From the NCBI RefSeq assembly GCF_009727055.1, contig NC_052354.1, positions 49,379,360-49,443,359 on the forward strand: a DNA stretch of 64,000 nucleotides, written 5' to 3'. Both the position numbers and the translations under genes were made by a program. This stretch comes from Benincasa hispida. Its lineage: Eukaryota; Streptophyta; Magnoliopsida; Cucurbitales; Cucurbitaceae. Of this stretch, positions 59,823-64,000 are shown piece by piece. Position 1 is the stretch's first letter; every line of letters begins with the position of its first letter. The notes below the pieces were generated by a model, which was given only the letters and a program-made list of their open reading frames with translations, ran no database searches and was not told where the DNA came from.

Positions 59823-60072
59823 GGTAGTTACAATTATACCCTCAAACTTTCAATTATAAAAATGGAGTCCTTAAACTTGTACAAGTGATAAAATTTCACT
59901 TTTAAACTTACGTAATTGTAGAAATTATATATAAGTTTGAGAGTTTAAATTTTACCATTTGGGGTCCAATTTTTTAAGTCTTATAAGTTTTAGAGTTCAA
60001 TTTTAATATTACGTAAATCTAAAGGCTTAAATTTTACCATTGAAAGTTTAAAGGTGTCATTGCAACTAACCC
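59823..60072. repeat. Fold-back (inverted) repeat
   Basis: The left arm (GGTAGTTACAATTATACCC, then CTCAAACTTTCAAT) is repeated inverted at the right end (the reverse complement starts GGTTAGTTGCAATGACACC, then TTTAAACTTTCAATGG). The arms are imperfect over about 100 bases. It could be a MITE or Mutator-type fold-back element; no target duplication is clear. Confidence 0.55.
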
Positions 60073-61790
60073 TGTTCTAAGAATTTTATAATTTGTTCAA
60101 AAAATTATTAAAATATTTATAGGTGGGCTCCATATTGAAATTTGAAAGAACTCTACTTGTGGAAGCTAAAAGTGTAAAAGGTAGACAAGCAAAAGAAGTT
60201 ACTAGCAACCACAATGTTTCATATTTAAAGAGATATACCCTTCATATTTCAAACTATTGAAAATCAAATTAGCTTGAGATATAAGCAAAGGTTTATATTG
60301 GAAGACATATGACCCAAAAATGTGGGACAGTTAGACAAATAGAACAATTAAAAGGAAAGATATGTACCAAAGATATGGTAGAATTTGAATAAATCATCTA
60401 TTCAAAACATGAACTATTATCATCTTCAACAAGTCAAGTTTATGTTCTTGAAAATAATAATTCAAATGGATAATATTAGTAAAATGCTAGGTCATGTCAT
60501 GAGAATGATGATGATTTTATAAGTAACATTGCGTTAGGTTTAAATACCGGAGGTACAAGCCAAGACATCTAAGAAATTAAAATATTTTGATTGAGTTAAT
60601 TGATTTTATGAGTTTGGTCAACTAGTGTTGGATTATTAGTTGTTTTATTTTAGAGCTTGGAGTTTAGGGTTTATTTTTATATAAGTTAAAATGTATTTAA
60701 ATGTGATATTGTAGTGTGGCCAGTAGAGCAAATAAGCAACATGATATATTCCTAAAATCTAAATATTAATTGTCTCCCACTCTTAATTATTTTTATAATT
60801 GTATTAGGTTTCAACAATAAATAATTGTACATGATCGAACATATATCGATAAGGCAACTCGACAAAATGATAAGTATTTACTAACAGTCGAATATGAGGA
60901 TCTAAGTTCAAAATGTATCAGCTAACTAGTAAACCATTTGAATTGATCTAAGGACACATTTATTGATTCGTAATGAAAATTGTCGCAATTGTAATATGTT
61001 TACATTCATTATCAATTGTAATGAACCTCGGTTGCAAAGAGAATGAGATTCTTTTGTTTGTGTTCGCTATATACCAATGCAATCATAATAAAAAATCTAT
61101 ATGTGATGTTTACTTCCATAGAGAAACGTAATGAGTAGGGTAAGTAATAAAAAGTTAGAAAAAAAAAAAAGAGTGTGGGTCACATGAAATAATCAAAGGT
61201 AATAAGATTGATGACCCTTCCTTCTATTACATTTGTTGATTACGGATTTCATAATGGGACCCATATTTCATTAGATTACAAAACAATAGTAGACAACAAT
61301 AAACGTAATTAAATGTGATCCACTTTTCAAATTACCATTGATAGATTATGTTTACAAGAAAGTAAATATGGCTTAAATATGATAGATGAGTTGTTATGTG
61401 ATAGGTAGAAACATATTATATATATGATGTACACACGAGTTTATAATGTATTTTCAAAAGAATTATAATTAAATTTTACTATTTTTTATCGCTATTATTT
61501 ATAGATATTTTAAATTAATTAATAGACATAAATGATAAATACTGAAAGTAAGTATATAGTGAAAAATGAAGATTAAAAGTGTAAATAAAGCAAATTTTAA
61601 ATTTCAACGATAAAACTGCAAAATTTTGAAACAGTAAAATTAAATTAAAATCATATTCAAAACTTAGGAACTATAAATATAACATTTTAAAGCATGGGAA
61701 CTAAAAAAATGTATTTTTTTTTTTTCAAAAAAGAAATAAAAAATAAAACAAATTTTAGAACATAATTAGCAAATTCGGCTGTCATATGAA
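60073..61790. other. AT-rich DNA without a supported gene
   Basis: No open frame with recognisable similarity, RNA gene or transposon terminus seen on either strand. Confidence 0.5.
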
Positions 61791-61799
61791 ACGTGAAAA

Positions 61800-62060
61800 G
61801 TGGGCTTCTTTTATAAGAGCTGGCCCATCAGGACGAAGTCCACGTAGGCCTTTCGTTAACGCACGCCAACTAATTTCGGACAAACCGCACGTGATCACCA
61901 CGTCTCTTTAATCTCTTCAATTAACCAACAAATCTCACACTTTTTTTCCATCTCTTTCCCCACTCTCTCTCGTGCGTGTTGCTTTCACTCGCCAATCCTT
62001 GGATTCTTAATTATTGGTCAGTGTTACTCACGCGCCTCTGTGTTGGTTTATTTTTTATTT
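61800..62060 (+). promoter_or_regulatory. Possible host promoter and 5' leader
   Basis: A G+C-richer island in AT-rich DNA. It has a TATA-like TTTATAAGAG near 61808, a GGCCCA box near 61822, a CACGTG G-box near 61889 with further CCACGT cores, then a pyrimidine-rich leader with CTCTCTC near 61963-61972. This combination is typical of plant promoters and 5' untranslated exons. No initiating frame with homology follows before the window ends, so a gene would need a long 5' intron or lie downstream. Confidence 0.3.
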
Positions 62061-62236
62061 AATTCATTCTCTGTTGCCAGCTGGAAAAGGAATATTTTGA
62101 GTCCGTCCCTGAATGTAAAGCCAAAACATTTCTATTTCCGTTTAAATAATTTCCCTTAATTGTTTTTAAATTTTACCCCAAAAAGAACCCTTATTTTTCC
62201 AATTTTTTATTTGTTATAACTATTAGTTGCTTCCTT

Positions 62237-62806
62237 TCTATTTTGATTTTTATAGTTTAAAAAATTGTCCTTTAATCCTTTAAATTTTTAAGAACGGTCT
62301 TAAATGAAAATTAAATCTTTATCTTGATCTCTCACCTCCGAATCTTATTCTATTTTGGTTTTTAAACTTTTAAAAACAATTGTTTAATCTCTGAATTTTT
62401 TTTAAAAAATATTTATTTTAGTCAATTCTATTGAGATTTTGTTAACTCTCTAATGAAATTGCATTTAGCATGTGTTGAACAAGGTGGAGGTGAACTAAAA
62501 TGCTAACAACCAATGCGTCAAAATATTGAACAGCGAAAATCTTTAATACAATATGACTTTTGAGTTTTATATAAAATTATTTTACCACTTAATTCAAAAT
62601 TAAAATCCTATATTTTTTTAGCATAACTAACTTATTTAACAATCTAATAATCTAAAAATACAAGGAATCTCATCATTTTGTTTAAGAATTAACATAATTT
62701 TAATTGCAAAGACCAAATTAAGAATTTTTTAAACGTTCGAGTATACGTTTTTAAAAGTTTAAAGACCATAATAAAACAAGTTTAAAGTCGAGGATCAAAA
62801 TAAGAT
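62237..62806. repeat. Fold-back repeat with 'TTTTGGTTTTTAAACTTT' arms
   Basis: The left arm near 62237-62300 (CTATTTTGATTTTTATAG, then TTTAATCCTTTAAA) recurs inverted near 62740-62806 (AAAGTTTAAAGACCATAAT, then GGATCAAAATAAGA). A second direct version of the left arm lies at 62350-62400. It probably derives from a fold-back type DNA element; the ends are not defined. Confidence 0.5.
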
Positions 62807-63839
62807 TTAACAAAGAGAAGTTATATTTAAATTTTTAAAGGAAAGAATCGGTGTTAGTTTTCTCTTCTTGTTGTTTAATATATCTATAATTTTAAATGTA
62901 GATGATTCTTTAATATGATTTCTCTTGTATCTTCTATTTTTCAAAATTAATTAGAGGTAAAAAAATAAGTATAAATATTGAAATGCATAGTTTTTTTCAG
63001 GAAAAAAAAAAAAAACCAAGAGAATTTTTTTTTCTATTTTTCAGTAAAATATATGTTTGAGACTTGGATACAAAATTCATGGATGAAAGGGTTTAAATCC
63101 TATTGCAATTATACTCTTTTATGGATCAAATTTTAGAGATTATATACCTAGAGAAAAAAAGAAAATTTTCGATCAATTTAAACATGATTCAAATAGATCG
63201 AAACTATTTGTTTAAAAAAAAATAGTATAAATGTATCCTTATCATCTCAGTTTTAATCATAATTTTTATATATATAATATAAACTTTTTAAAACTAACTC
63301 AAATTTAACTCAACTGTTAAAAGTCATATACTCTCAACTAAAAAATCAAATATTTAAATCCTCCACATCCGATGTTCCATCGATTGTTATAATAAAAAAG
63401 ATTTTTTTTTTTTTTTTTTTAAAAAAAAAAGGACCATTAATTCATTTGCAAGCAATAATTGGTGTTTTAATTTAGCAAAAAAGAAAAGAAAAGAAAAAAG
63501 CTCTTTTTATAATTTTATAACTTTTAGTTTACATTGATTTTAAGGTTAATTGTTTGTACTTTTAAAATTTATTATTACCAATTTTTTTCTATTTATAATT
63601 TACCTAATGTCTTTACCATTGATTATAACCATCAAATATAACATATCCACACAAGACTACACACTTCAAAAACCATTCAAATTCATGTCTTTTAATCAAT
63701 AGCCTCTTAAGAGACTCTCATATCATTAATTATAACAAAATTATATATCATATGTTTGACTTTCCACTTCCATATATCGCTTTTTATATTTTGAAATAAT
63801 TGTTTTCTTAATTATTCAGGAGTAATTATTTTAAATGAA
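62807..63839. other. AT-rich DNA with homopolymers, no supported gene
   Basis: Contains a T-run directly followed by an A-run near 63402-63430. No coding, RNA or transposon signal that I can support. Confidence 0.5.
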
Positions 63840-63879
63840 AAAATTGCTGAAAATATTTTTAAATATAGCAAAATTTTAT

Positions 63880-64000
63880 TGTTTATAAGTAATAAACCGC
63901 GATAAATCTCTATCACCGAATAATAAACCGCGATAGACTTCTATCCCTTAGTGATAAAAGTCTATCGAATCTATCGTAGTCAAACACTAATAGACAATGT
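63880..64000. repeat. Cucurbit-type TCTATC/GATAGA minisatellite, cut by window edge
   Basis: Repeated AATAAACCGCGATAGA and GACTTCTATC motifs related to 59212-59312, again after an A-rich 'AAATATAGCAAAATT' lead-in. Confidence 0.65.

Noticed and set aside
1..64000. tRNA, rRNA or organelle-derived genes.
   Set aside because: I saw no cloverleaf or rRNA-like block; tRNA similarity is limited to retrotransposon primer sites.

Overview
This window is a transposon nest from a plant nuclear genome, followed by about 6.5 kb of AT-rich flanking DNA. I find no convincing intact host protein-coding gene. Plant origin is shown by Ty1/copia and Ty3/gypsy elements with plant-type primer-binding sites (initiator tRNA-Met, and a tRNA-Asp site of the Athila/Tat kind). 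Short TCTATCAnnGATAGA-type repeats at 59.2 and 63.9 kb, and the style of the gag protein, point to the cucumber/melon/gourd family (Cucurbitaceae); that is inference from memory, not a search.

Layout. 1-9305: an old Ty1/copia element ('Copia-A': partial 5' LTR, tRNA-Met primer site, long leader, RT and RNase H remnants, start of the 3' LTR). Solo LTRs sit in it at 1728-3639 and 5511-7342, and its gag-integrase part is missing. 9306-11742: two more copia LTRs, one a reversed fragment. 11743-57548: one large minus-strand Ty3/gypsy-type element ('GypA') that encodes only a decayed gag and has no recognisable pol. Its 3' internal part is a chain of different tandem repeats, including about 15 copies of a 79-bp unit. 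Almost everything else in the window is inserted into GypA: two LTRs of a second gypsy family ('GypB', 14948-19698 minus and 38100-42798 plus), a hAT-like element (17058-19361), a PIF/Harbinger-like element (19894-21505), a complete but dead copia element ('Copia-B', 24955-36593), solo copia LTRs, and an Athila-like gypsy element ('GypC', 47341-57026) inside a copia LTR. Nesting reaches four levels.

Many insertions can be proved from the window itself: target-site duplications flank them, and for three the uninterrupted sequence survives in a sister copy in the same window. The coding parts (gag, protease, RT, RNase H, integrase) would have made the retrotransposon life cycle, but all have stops or frameshifts. 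The best preserved is the GypC integrase, with an intact zinc motif and D,D35E triad.

57549-64000 is AT-rich flanking DNA with two fold-back repeats, two cucurbit-type minisatellite patches, and a GC-richer stretch at 61.8-62.1 kb that looks like a host promoter and 5' leader. The most interesting signals are the gag-only GypA with its serial satellites, and a hairpin conserved with compensating base changes in the copia LTRs.
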